Shown: positions 35,396 through 43,252 of the stretch, one piece after another
Layout of the letters: every line of letters begins with the position of its first letter
How positions within the stretch are numbered: the stretch's first letter is position 1
Source of the DNA: JBBROS01 sp965260935
GTDB lineage: Bacteria > Pseudomonadota > Alphaproteobacteria > Acetobacterales > Acetobacteraceae
NCBI GenBank assembly: GCA_965260935.1
Contig: OZ253374.1
Location: 1,674,001 to 1,738,000 of the forward strand
DNA: 64,000 nt
Reading direction: 5' to 3'
The notes under the pieces: model-generated
What the model was told of the DNA's origin: nothing
Database searches by the model: none
Seen by the model: only the letters and a program-made list of their open reading frames with translations
Position numbers and translations under genes: made by a program

Positions 35396-36091
35396 ATGCT
35401 AAAAAGGTTTCTAAAAATGTTTTGGGGTACGAATAAGGCAGCAAAGCAAGAGAAGGCTCTCCAAAGCGCAAGGCAAAAAATCTCTTCCCTTGTCACAGAG
35501 CATATTTCAACGCTTGGCCGTCGTCGATTGGCCTTAATAAGGGTTGATGCTTATGGCGTAGTAGATGCGAAAGGATGGGGTAAGGAATGTGACTACTTTC
35601 GAGATTATGTTGTTGCACCTAGGCTGAATGATGAGGAGATACAAGCTCTCGTTCAGTTTGGCTTAGGTAAAATCTTTACAGAATTGGTTGAAGAACCTGC
35701 AAGACAAGAATGTGCTCGAATTGAAGCCGATCTTAACTACAACGAAGCAATGTCGCCGATTGATTATGAGTACTTCTGTGCTAATCGACTTGAGGCAGCA
35801 GGCTGGCAGTGTCAAGTAACTAAATCCTCCGGAGATCAAGGTGTTGATGTTATAGGAAAGAAGAATAATAAAGTATTGGTAGTTCAATGCAAAAAATATG
35901 GATCACCGGTTGGAAATAATGCAGTTCAGGAAGTGATAGCTGCAAAGAACTTTTTGAAAGCGCAATACGCTGCTGTGGTGTCAAACACAACTTTTACCCG
36001 ATCAGCAATCGAACTTGCACATAGCACTCAAACCCTACTGTTAAATCATTTTGAATTAGATACCATAGATATTCGCATTAACGCTCTGTAA
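35396..36091 (+). CDS. Mrr-like restriction endonuclease-domain protein
   Basis: Predicted nuclease of the Mrr_cat (PD-(D/E)XK) group, 231 residues. Residues 1-125 are a helical region of unknown fold with a basic start. Residues about 125-225 are the catalytic domain. YEYFCANRLEAAGWQCQVTK is the leading helix and strand. Then SSGDQGVDVIGKKNNKVLVVQCKKYGSP carries the D-(x)n-Q-x-K active site (Asp in GVDVIG, Gln and Lys in QCKK), and AVQEVIAAKNFLKAQYAAVV follows. An alternative start at 35417 (MFWGTNK) has a better-placed AAGG. AT-rich codons throughout mark recent acquisition. Whether it restricts modified DNA, or serves as a solitary defence gene, is open. Confidence 0.78.
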   Translation: MLKRFLKMFWGTNKAAKQEKALQSARQKISSLVTEHISTLGRRRLALIRVDAYGVVDAKGWGKECDYFRDYVVAPRLNDEEIQALVQFGLGKIFTELVEEPARQECARIEADLNYNEAMSPIDYEYFCANRLEAAGWQCQVTKSSGDQGVDVIGKKNNKVLVVQCKKYGSPVGNNAVQEVIAAKNFLKAQYAAVVSNTTFTRSAIELAHSTQTLLLNHFELDTIDIRINAL

Positions 36092-36110
36092 ATATCAAAA
36101 ACACACAGTA

Positions 36111-36812
36111 ATCAACGCGGCCATCATCACCGGGGATCTGACCGATTGCGGCTTGCGGGCGGAATACGAGCTGCTGGCCGGGCTGATGGCGCGATACCTG
36201 CCGATGCCGGTGTTCGCGGTGCCGGGCAACCATGACCGGCGGGAGGCGATGCTGGAGTGCTTGCCGCAGACGCGGCGGGCGGACGGGTTCGTGCAGTACG
36301 CGGTGGATGATTTCCCGGTACGGCTGGTGATGCTGGATACGGTCGTGCCGGGCGCCGGGTGGGGGGAGCTGTGCGCGCGGCGGCTGGAGTGGCTGGATGC
36401 GGCGCTGGCTGCGGCGCCGGATCGGCCCACCATCATCGGGATGCACCATCCGCCGTTCCTGTGCGGGCTCGCGCCGGCGGACCGGATCGCGTTGCGGGCG
36501 CCGGAGCGGTTCGCGGCGGTTGTGGCCAAGCACCGGCAGGTGGAGCGGATCGTGTGCGGGCATCACCACCGCCCGGTGACGGCGCGGGTGGCGCACGCGG
36601 TCGCCACCATCGCTCCGAGCGTAGCGCACCAGTCGTTGCTGGATTTGTCCGAGGACGGGCGGGACGCGTTCGTGCTGGAGCCGGGGGCGTTCGAGCTGCA
36701 CCGGTGGACGGCGGAGAGCGGGATCGTGAGCCATACGGTTTGCGTGGAGGAGTTCCCGGGGCCGTTCCCGTTCCTGGCCGATCCGGATTATCCGGGGCGC
36801 GGTGGGACTTGA
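36111..36812 (+). pseudogene. 5'-truncated calcineurin-like metallophosphoesterase (CpdA-type)
   Basis: Remnant of a class III cyclic-nucleotide phosphodiesterase-type enzyme. The frame becomes recognisable at 36111 (INAAIITGDLTDCG) and runs to a normal C-terminus. It contains the metal-binding motifs GDLTD, FAVPGNHDRRE, IGMHHPPF and CGHHHRPV. Missing is the first roughly 45-residue segment, which in this family carries the D-x-H metal ligands (usually QISDTHL-like). The sequence before 36111 is the AT-rich island, with an in-frame TAG at 36066 and no start codon until a TTG at 36153. The enzyme should therefore be inactive or not made. Downstream genes are intact. Confidence 0.78.
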
Positions 36813-36855
36813 GGCGTTCCGTGCTATGGCTTGTTCCAGGAACGGAGGTGGAACC

Positions 36856-37428
36856 ATGGATGACGCGGCCGTCGTGCCGACCCGGCGCAAGCTGAACGTC
36901 GATGAGTATTACCGGATGGCGGATGCCGGGATTCTGGGCGAGGACGATCGGGTTGAACTGATTAACGGGGAATTGATCGACATGGCCCCGATCGGGACGG
37001 ATCATGCGGCGACGGTCAATGGACTGACCCATGCTCTGGTGATGGCGTGCAGCGGCAAGGCCATCGTTTCGGTGCAGAACCCGGTGCGGCTGGACCGGTT
37101 CAACGAGCCGCAGCCTGATTTCGCGGTCTCCCGGCTTCGCGCGGACAATTACCGCCTCCACGGGCATCCAGGGCCCGCCGACGTGCTGCTTCTGGTCGAG
37201 GTGGCCGACAGCTCCTTGCGGTTCGACAAGAAGGTTAAGTTGCCGCTCTACGCGCGTGCCGGGGTCGGCGAGGTCTGGATCGTCAACCTCGCGCAACGGG
37301 TGCTCGAGGCGTATCGGGAGCCGGCTGGCGAGGCTTACAAGTCCGTCAAGCAGTATGGGGCGGACGACCGGATCGCGCTTGGCTTGGCGCCGGAGATCGA
37401 GGTCCGGCTCGCCCGGGTTTTTGACTGA
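36856..37428 (+). CDS. Uma2-family (DUF820) putative restriction endonuclease-fold protein
   Basis: Predicted PD-(D/E)XK nuclease-fold protein of the Uma2 family; function is not established experimentally for most members. The ATG at 36856, preceded by GGAGG, gives 190 residues, the usual length. Features: RRKLNVDEYYRMADAGIL, DRVELINGELIDMAPIG, then the core PQPDFAVSR and LLLVEVADSSLRFDKKVKLP, with the Asp, Glu and Lys of the nuclease site, and GVGEVWIVNL. It is GC-rich like the host chromosome, unlike the adjacent Mrr-like gene. Confidence 0.86.
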   Translation: MDDAAVVPTRRKLNVDEYYRMADAGILGEDDRVELINGELIDMAPIGTDHAATVNGLTHALVMACSGKAIVSVQNPVRLDRFNEPQPDFAVSRLRADNYRLHGHPGPADVLLLVEVADSSLRFDKKVKLPLYARAGVGEVWIVNLAQRVLEAYREPAGEAYKSVKQYGADDRIALGLAPEIEVRLARVFD

Positions 37429-37436
37429 GGAGAGAT

Positions 37437-37871
37437 TTGTTGCCAGACGCTGTTGCGCGGGCCGGGCTTGGGTTTACGGCGGCCGTGATCTCCGTGCTGA
37501 CGTTTCACCAAGGAATGTGGTGGGTGCTGCATATGGCCGGGCTGATGCCGCCGCCTTATCCGGTCTCGCCGACGCAGCCGTTCGGGGCGCCGTTGATCGT
37601 CAGCCTTTGCTTCTGGGGCGGGCTGTATGGCCTGGCGTTCGGGCTGGTTATGCCGGGGCTGAAGGGGCCGTTGTGGTTGTGGGGATTGGCGGTCGGGCTG
37701 ATCGCGACGGCGGTGGGCCTGTTCGTGGTGGGGCCGGTCAAGGGGCAAGCGGTGGATCTGTCGGGCATGTCGCTGCTGCGTCCGGTGCTGATCAACGGGT
37801 TCTGGGGCATCGGGCTTGGGCTGATCGCGCCGGTGCTGATGCGGGCGGGACGGCGGCGGGCGGTGATTTGA
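37437..37871 (+). CDS. Small four-helix membrane protein of unknown function
   Basis: 144 residues from a TTG start, with four hydrophobic segments (about residues 8-30, 52-72, 78-100 and 117-137) and short loops. I do not recognise a named family. It begins 8 bp after the Uma2 gene and ends 1 bp before the DJ-1/PfpI gene, so it sits in the middle of a three-gene run. No charged catalytic motif is visible. Confidence 0.65.
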   Translation: MLPDAVARAGLGFTAAVISVLTFHQGMWWVLHMAGLMPPPYPVSPTQPFGAPLIVSLCFWGGLYGLAFGLVMPGLKGPLWLWGLAVGLIATAVGLFVVGPVKGQAVDLSGMSLLRPVLINGFWGIGLGLIAPVLMRAGRRRAVI

Positions 37872-37872
37872 G

Positions 37873-38547
37873 ATGAGCTTGCATTTCGGGCTGCTGCTGT
37901 TTCCGCGGGTGCAGCAGCTTGACCTGACCGGGCCTTACGAGGTGTTCGCTTCCCTGCCCGGCGCGCGCGTCGATCTGGTGGCGCGGAGCATGGAGCCGGT
38001 GATGTCGGCCACAGGATTGACGCTGATGCCGACGACGACGTTCGCGGATTGCCCGCAGTTGGACGTGCTGTGCGTGCCGGGCGGTTCGGGCGTCAACGCG
38101 TTGATGACCGACGCCGGGACGCTGGATTTCGTGCGGATGCAGGCGGCGGAGGCGCGGTACGTAACATCGGTTTGCACCGGAGCGCTGGTGCTGGGGGCGG
38201 CCGGGCTGTTGCGGGGCAGGCGGGCGACGACGCATTGGAACGCGCATGACCTGCTGGCCGCGTTCGGGGCCGTGCCGACGCAGGGGCGAGTCGTGCGGGA
38301 TGGAAACCTGCTGACGGGCGGCGGGGTGACGGCGGGAATCGATTTCGCGCTCACGCTTGCCGCCGAGATCATGGGGCGGGAGGCGGCGGAGGTGGCGCAG
38401 TTGAGCCTGGAGTATGCGCCGGCGCCGCCGTTTGATGCCGGAACGCCGGGGACGGCGCCGCCGGACGTCATGGAGATTGCCCGGCACCGGCTGGCCGCCT
38501 CGCGGGAGGAACGGGAACGGATCATCGGGTCGCTCGGCCTTGCTTGA
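37873..38547 (+). CDS. DJ-1/PfpI-family protein, isonitrile hydratase-like
   Basis: Cytoplasmic glutamine-amidotransferase-fold protein, 224 residues. The nucleophile elbow is YVTSVCTGALVLGAAGLLRG, with Cys near residue 101, followed by RRATTHWNAHDLL. The early acidic residue in LDLTGPYEVF and the Asp of the PTTTFADCPQLDVLCVPGG region fit the isonitrile hydratase (InhA) subgroup. This could hydrate isonitriles or act on another small molecule; the subgroup is not fully resolved by eye. Confidence 0.83.
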   Translation: MSLHFGLLLFPRVQQLDLTGPYEVFASLPGARVDLVARSMEPVMSATGLTLMPTTTFADCPQLDVLCVPGGSGVNALMTDAGTLDFVRMQAAEARYVTSVCTGALVLGAAGLLRGRRATTHWNAHDLLAAFGAVPTQGRVVRDGNLLTGGGVTAGIDFALTLAAEIMGREAAEVAQLSLEYAPAPPFDAGTPGTAPPDVMEIARHRLAASREERERIIGSLGLA

Positions 38548-38554
38548 GGTAATG

Positions 38555-38578
38555 CCGGCAGCCCTCTCGGCTGACCGG
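38555..38578. terminator. Hairpin between convergent PfpI-like gene and sugar permease
   Basis: CCGG-c-AGCC-ctctc-GGCT-ga-CCGG can pair with an 8-bp, once-bulged stem in the 104-bp gap between convergent genes. No U-tract. Offered as a possible two-way terminator. Confidence 0.3.
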
Positions 38579-38651
38579 TATGCGCGTCGGGTTGGCGGCC
38601 GGCGGCGCGCGAGAAGCGACCCTGATGGCAGCCGCTCAGCAAGGCGCCTTA

Positions 38652-39596
38652 TTAGCCGACGCGGCGGCGGGCGAGCTGTTGGTCCGCCAGCGCGCCCAGC
38701 AGGATGACGCCGCCCATAACGGCGAAGTTCAGCGATGACGGGATGCCGAGGATGTTGACCAGGTTCTGCAAGATTTGCAGCAGCACGGCGCCGAGGACGA
38801 TGCCGATGATGCTGCCTTCGCCCCCGCGCAGAGAGCAGCCGCCCAGGACGGCGGCGGCGATGGCGTAAAGCTCGTACAGGCTGCCGAAAGCCGAGGGGGA
38901 GACGGAATTGGTGTAGAACACCAGCATTACGGTGGAGAGGCCGGCGAGGCCGCCGGCGATGACGTATGCGCCGGCCACGACCAGGTTGGCGCGGATGCCG
39001 GAATAGCGGGCGGCCTCCTCGTTGCGCCCGACGGCGAACAGGTAGCGCCCGAACACCGAGCGGTGCAGCACCACGCCCATGATGACGGCGACGACGATGA
39101 GGATGATGAAGGGGTTGGGGACGCCGTAGCTGCGCCCGGAGGCGAGCCAGGCGATGGTGTCGAGGCCCTCCGCGTAGCCGAAGCCGGTGGTGGCGTCGCC
39201 GGTGTAGTAGCGGGCGGCACCGCGGTAGATGAGCAGGCCACACAACGTCACGATGAACGGCTGCAGCCCGGCGCGGGTGATGAGGACGCCGTGGATGGCG
39301 CCCAGGACCAGGCCGCCGGCGAGGATGACGAGGAAGGCGACGGGCCAGGCGACGCCGTAGTTGGCGAGGAGGTCGATAAAGACGACGCCGAGCAGGGCGA
39401 ACATGGAGCCGACGGAAAGGTCGATGCCGCCGGTGATGATGACGAGGCCCTGGCCGATGCTGAACACGCCGAACAGGCCGATCAGGTTGGCCATGTTGAG
39501 CAGGTTGACGCGGGAAACGAAGCGGGGATTGAGGAAGGCGGTGATGGCGCCGATGACGATGACGAGGGCGAGGAGGCCCCACTCCTTCTTGCCCAT
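38652..39596 (-). CDS. Sugar ABC transporter permease (RbsC-type)
   Basis: Inner-membrane permease of a CUT2 (ribose/xylose-type) importer, 314 residues with eight to ten hydrophobic helices. Family motifs are GQGLVIITGGIDLSVGSMFA near residues 48-67, VTLCGLLIYRGAARYYTG, and LGGCSLRGGEGSIIGIVLGA. It follows the ATPase gene by 2 bp in the leftward operon SBP-ATPase-permease. A single permease implies a homodimer. Confidence 0.9.
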   Translation of the reverse strand: MGKKEWGLLALVIVIGAITAFLNPRFVSRVNLLNMANLIGLFGVFSIGQGLVIITGGIDLSVGSMFALLGVVFIDLLANYGVAWPVAFLVILAGGLVLGAIHGVLITRAGLQPFIVTLCGLLIYRGAARYYTGDATTGFGYAEGLDTIAWLASGRSYGVPNPFIILIVVAVIMGVVLHRSVFGRYLFAVGRNEEAARYSGIRANLVVAGAYVIAGGLAGLSTVMLVFYTNSVSPSAFGSLYELYAIAAAVLGGCSLRGGEGSIIGIVLGAVLLQILQNLVNILGIPSSLNFAVMGGVILLGALADQQLARRRVG

Positions 39597-39598
39597 GA

Positions 39599-41107
39599 CT
39601 ACGCCGCCGCCTTTTGGCCGATGGCGAGGTTGAGCACGGCGGCCTCGCTGAACTCGTCCCGCCTTAGCACACCGGCGACCCGGCCTTCGTGCATCACCGC
39701 CACCCGGTCGCTCACACCAATCACTTCTTCCATGTCGCTGCTGATCATCAAGATGGCGACGCCGCGGTCGGCGAGGCCGCGCATGAGGGCATAGATCTCG
39801 CCCTTGGCGCCGACGTCCACCCCGCGGGTGGGTTCATCGAACACGATGGCTTTCGGTTTGAGCGCCAGCCAGCGGCCGAGGACGACCTTCTGCTGGTTGC
39901 CGCCGGAAAGGACGCCAGCCTGGATGGCGGCGGAGGGCGCCTTGATGCGCAGCGATTTCCGCTGCTGCTCGCCCGTGCGGGTTTCGGAGGCGAAGTTCAG
40001 CAGGCCGAGGCGGCTGTGGCTGCGCAGCGCGGGCAAGGTGACGTTCTCGGTGATGGGCATGGAGAGCACGAGGCCGGAGCGCTTGCGGTCCTCGGGGATG
40101 AGGAACAGGCCGCGTTTGATGGCGTCGCGCGGGGAGGCGATGCGGACGGGTTGGCCGTCGAGGCGGATCGTGCCGCCCATGGCGGGCTCGACGCCGAAGG
40201 CGGAGCGGGCCAGCGAGGTGCGGCCGGAGCCGACCAGCCCGGCAAGGCCGAGGATTTCCCCCGGACGGGCGTGGAGGCTGGCGGAGCGGTCGGGGAAAGC
40301 GGGGGTCACGAGGTTGTCGAGCTCGAGGCCGCCTTGGCCGGGCGGCATGGCGGGAGGGGTATGGAGGGATTGCAGGTCGCGCCCGATCATGAGCCGGGTC
40401 ATTTCGGCGTGGTTGATCCGCTCGCGTGGGAGGTCGCCGGCGACCTGGCCGTCGCGCAGGCAGGTGACGCGGTCGGCGCAGACCATGACCTCGCCGAGGC
40501 GATGGCTGATGTAGATGATGCCTTTCCCGGCCTGCTTGAGCGAGAGGACGATCGAGAGCAGGCGTTCGGTTTCCGACAAGGTGAGGCTGCTGGTGGGCTC
40601 GTCGAGGATGATGATGCGGGCGTCAACGGAAAGGGCGCGGGCGATCTCGACGAGCTGGCGCTGGGCGATGGAGAGCCGTGCCACGGGGGCGTCGGGGCCG
40701 AAATCCGCGCCGAGCTGCTGCAGGAACGGGGCGACGCGGGCGCGGCAGGCGCGGCGGTTGACGAGGCGCAGCGGGCCGAAGGACAGGGCCTCGCGGCCGA
40801 TGAGCACGTTGGCGGCGACGTCCAGGTTGTCGAACATCGACAGTTCCTGGTGGACGAAGGCGATGCCGGCGGCTTGGGCGTCGGCCACGGTGAGGGAGGG
40901 GCGCGGGCTGCCGTCGATGGCGATGCGCCCGGCGTCCGGGCGGACGACGCCGCCCAGGACTTTCATCAGCGTGCTCTTGCCGGCGCCGTTCTCGCCGATG
41001 AGAGCGATGACCTCGCCGGCTTCGAGGCGCAGCGAGACGTGGTCGAGGGCGAGGACGCCGGGGTAGCTCTTGGTGATGCCCTCGAGTTGGAGCAGCGGGG
41101 CAGGCAC
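39599..41107 (-). CDS. Sugar ABC transporter ATPase (RbsA-type, two nucleotide-binding domains)
   Basis: Double-domain ATPase of the CUT2 importer, 502 residues, the standard length. The first domain has Walker A LIGENGAGKSTLMKVLGG near residues 35-52, signature RLSIAQRQLVEIARAL and Walker B IILDEPTSSLTLSETERL. The second has the usual degenerate P-loop LAGLVGSGRTSLARSAFGVE and the signature LSGGNQQKVVLGRWLA with FDEPTRGVDVGAKGEIY. The sugar is not determinable from this subunit. Confidence 0.93.
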   Translation of the reverse strand: MPAPLLQLEGITKSYPGVLALDHVSLRLEAGEVIALIGENGAGKSTLMKVLGGVVRPDAGRIAIDGSPRPSLTVADAQAAGIAFVHQELSMFDNLDVAANVLIGREALSFGPLRLVNRRACRARVAPFLQQLGADFGPDAPVARLSIAQRQLVEIARALSVDARIIILDEPTSSLTLSETERLLSIVLSLKQAGKGIIYISHRLGEVMVCADRVTCLRDGQVAGDLPRERINHAEMTRLMIGRDLQSLHTPPAMPPGQGGLELDNLVTPAFPDRSASLHARPGEILGLAGLVGSGRTSLARSAFGVEPAMGGTIRLDGQPVRIASPRDAIKRGLFLIPEDRKRSGLVLSMPITENVTLPALRSHSRLGLLNFASETRTGEQQRKSLRIKAPSAAIQAGVLSGGNQQKVVLGRWLALKPKAIVFDEPTRGVDVGAKGEIYALMRGLADRGVAILMISSDMEEVIGVSDRVAVMHEGRVAGVLRRDEFSEAAVLNLAIGQKAAA

Positions 41108-41112
41108 CCGGA

Positions 41113-42075
41113 TCAGCTCGGGCGCAGCAGCTTCTTCATGTTGGCCTCGAACTCGGCGACGTTGGATTTGTCGATGACGCGGGTGGGGACGATGATCTTC
41201 TTGTCGGCGGGAATCCAGGATTTGTCGCCGTTCAGGTATTTCACCATGTCGGCCATGGATTGATAGCCGAACTCGTAGGGCTGCTGCACGATGGTGGAGA
41301 AGACCACGCCTTCCGCGATGCCGCGCAGGGTGAGCGCGCCCTCGTCGAAGCCGACAACCTTGACCTGCCCGGCGCGCCCGGATTCCTTTACCGCCTGGTA
41401 GATCTGCGGCGTGTTGTAGGACCAGAGGCCGACCAGGAGGCCGATGTCGCCGTAGCGGGAAAGGGTGTCCTCGGCGTTGCGCTTGGCGGCGGCGAAGTCC
41501 GCGCCGTCGGTGCGGATGTCGAGGATCTTGATGTTGCTGCCGTCGATGACGTCCTTGATGCCCTTGGCGCGCTCGCGGGCGTTGTCGGCGTCCATGGTGC
41601 CGACGAACAGCATGGCGGTGCCGCCGCCGGGCAGCGCCTTTTTCATCTGCTCGCCGGCCTGACGCCCGGCGGCGACGTTGTCGGTGCCGATGTAGACGAC
41701 GCGGTCGCTTTCGGGTGCGTCGCTGTCGGTGGTGAACAGCACGGCCTGCTTGGCGGCGTGGTTCAGCATCTCGGTGGAGCTGGCCGGGTTGACGGGGGAG
41801 ATGGCGATGCCGGCGACCTGGCGGGCGAGCAGCTCGTCGATGATGCGGCGCTGCTCGGCGGCGGTGGCCTGGGCGGGGATGATCAACTCCATGCTGTAGC
41901 CGGGGTGCTCCTTGTTGGCCTTCTCGATGCCGCGCTTGGCGAAGGTCCAGAAGTCCGACGAGGAGTTGACGACGAAGGCGAGGGCTTTCTTTTGCTGGGC
42001 GAGGGCGGCGGGGATGCCGGCGCTGGCGGCGGCAGTGACGCCGATGAGGGCGGCGTTGAATTGGCGACGGTTCAT
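41113..42075 (-). CDS. Sugar ABC transporter periplasmic binding protein (ribose/xylose type)
   Basis: Periplasmic receptor of the type I fold (RbsB/LacI-like), 320 residues. The ATG at 42075, with GGAG upstream, gives a signal peptide containing RR (MNRRQFNAALIGVTAAASA, cleaved near ALA-QQK). Core elements are ALAFVVNSSSDFWTFAKRGI, then VAGIAISPVNPASSTEMLNH, GTDNVAAGRQAGEQMKKAL and VKVVGFDEGALTLRGIAEGV. A longer frame to 42177 lacks a signal. It leads the leftward importer operon. Confidence 0.9.
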   Translation of the reverse strand: MNRRQFNAALIGVTAAASAGIPAALAQQKKALAFVVNSSSDFWTFAKRGIEKANKEHPGYSMELIIPAQATAAEQRRIIDELLARQVAGIAISPVNPASSTEMLNHAAKQAVLFTTDSDAPESDRVVYIGTDNVAAGRQAGEQMKKALPGGGTAMLFVGTMDADNARERAKGIKDVIDGSNIKILDIRTDGADFAAAKRNAEDTLSRYGDIGLLVGLWSYNTPQIYQAVKESGRAGQVKVVGFDEGALTLRGIAEGVVFSTIVQQPYEFGYQSMADMVKYLNGDKSWIPADKKIIVPTRVIDKSNVAEFEANMKKLLRPS

Positions 42076-42481
42076 TGACGTGCTCCGCGGACGTTTCCTT
42101 GAGGGTTCGTTGACCCCTTGATGAAGGCTAGCAACAAAGTCGCGGGGAGGGGAAGGGGCCGGGGCGTTCGGCCGCATCGCTTTTCACCTCCTCGCCTCGC
42201 ATTTGCGTTTCGCCCAGCCTGCCCGTGCACGCTTGTTGCCAGGTCTCCAGACTCATCGTCAGGATGAAGGCAACGGCGAGGGGGAAAGGGCAAGATACCA
42301 GGGCCAGCGGAAGCGCGGTCAGCCGGAGGGAGCGGAGTTTGGCGGGGCGGCGGTGGATTGCCATGCTGCTGATTGGCTCGCGACCGCAGCGCAACCGAGT
42401 TTTCGGTGGTGATTTTTAGAGGCTTTTGAAAGCGCATCACTTCACCGGCGGAGCGTGCCGGCACGCCCTGCCGAATGACGC
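42076..42481 (-). promoter_or_regulatory. Promoter region of the sugar importer, with a 14-bp palindrome
   Basis: 406 bp between the dehydrogenase gene and the binding-protein gene, both leftward. A perfect palindrome GCGTGCCGGCACGC lies at 42453-42466, just past the dehydrogenase stop, and could be an operator or a tight stem. An 88-codon minus-strand frame (42128-42394) contains one hydrophobic stretch but has no good ribosome site, so I do not call it a gene. Confidence 0.35.
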
Positions 42482-43240
42482 TTAAACCCAGCCGCCGTCG
42501 ACCACGTAGTGCTGGTTGGTGCAGGCCGACGCTTCTTCCGACGCCAGGAACAGCACCACGCGGGCGATCTCGTCCGGCGCCAGCTCGCGCTTGAGGCATT
42601 GGCGCTGCATCAGCTCCTCGCGGCCCTCGGGCGTCAGCCAGAACTGCTTCTGCCGCGGCGTCATGATCCAGCCGGGCGCGATGGCGTTGACGCGGATGTT
42701 GTCGGGGCCGAAGTCGCGGGCGAGCGAACGGGTGAGGCCGAGGACGGCGCTCTTGCTCGCGGTGTAGGCGGCCATGCCGCCCTGGCCGACCATCCAGGAA
42801 ACGCTGCCGAAGTTGATGATCGATCCGGCGCCGGCGGCTTTCATGTCTGGCAGCACGGCCTGGGCGGCAAAGAACTGGTGGCGCAGGTTGACGGCGATGC
42901 GGTCGTCCCAGAGTTCGGGCGTCACGTCCTCGGTCTTGTGGCGCTCGTCGTGGGCGGCGTTGTTGACCAGGACGGCGAACGGGCCGAGTTGGTCGCGCAG
43001 AGCGCTGATCGCAGCGCGCAGCTCCCCGATATCGGTGATGTCGGCGTGAGCGTAGCGGACCTCGGCGCCGGTGTCGCAAAGGGTCTTGGCAAGCGCCTCG
43101 CCTTCGGCGTCCTTGATGTCGAGGAAGCCGACCTTGGAGTCCTGGGCGGCGAAGCGGCGGACGATGGCTTCGCCGATGCCGGACGCGCCGCCGGTGATCA
43201 GCACGGGCTTGCCGGCGAGGTCTGGGTAGCTTGCTGCCAT
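42482..43240 (-). CDS. Short-chain dehydrogenase, sugar 1-dehydrogenase-like
   Basis: NAD(P)-dependent oxidoreductase, 252 residues. The Rossmann motif is ITGGASGIGEAIVRRFA starting at residue 15. The NNAA motif is LVNNAAHDERHKTEDVTPEL. The catalytic Ser-Tyr-Lys are in NFGSVSWM and AYTASKSAVLGLTRS. The overall pattern, including LVNNAAHDERH and NQHYVVDGGWV, resembles the D-xylose/L-arabinose 1-dehydrogenases of Caulobacter-type oxidative sugar pathways. With a lactonase in the same operon, oxidation of a sugar to its lactone is likely; the sugar is inferred, not shown. Confidence 0.84.
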   Translation of the reverse strand: MAASYPDLAGKPVLITGGASGIGEAIVRRFAAQDSKVGFLDIKDAEGEALAKTLCDTGAEVRYAHADITDIGELRAAISALRDQLGPFAVLVNNAAHDERHKTEDVTPELWDDRIAVNLRHQFFAAQAVLPDMKAAGAGSIINFGSVSWMVGQGGMAAYTASKSAVLGLTRSLARDFGPDNIRVNAIAPGWIMTPRQKQFWLTPEGREELMQRQCLKRELAPDEIARVVLFLASEEASACTNQHYVVDGGWV

Positions 43241-43252
43241 GATGTGCTCCGT

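Larger units (their letters stand above)
35234..36107. mobile_element. AT-rich foreign island carrying an Mrr-like nuclease
   Basis: About 870 bp with base composition and codon use wholly unlike the rest of the window (runs such as aaaaaaatagaaatatc). It begins immediately after the tctA stop and ends just before position 36111, where GC-rich coding sequence resumes in the middle of a metallophosphoesterase. No transposase or long terminal repeat is visible. A 7-bp AAATATC occurs at both ends (35249-35255 and 36090-36096), too short to be decisive. The single gene inside encodes a DNA-cleavage-type protein. Entry by illegitimate recombination is the simplest inference. Confidence 0.7.

Noticed and set aside
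35249..36096. AAATATC direct repeats as insertion-site duplication
   Set aside because: Only 7 bp, AT-rich, and inside rather than exactly at the composition breakpoints; expected by chance in such sequence.
42128..42394. Possible small membrane protein of 88 residues, minus strand
   Set aside because: One hydrophobic stretch but no ribosome site, poor start context and no recognisable family; lies in a promoter region.
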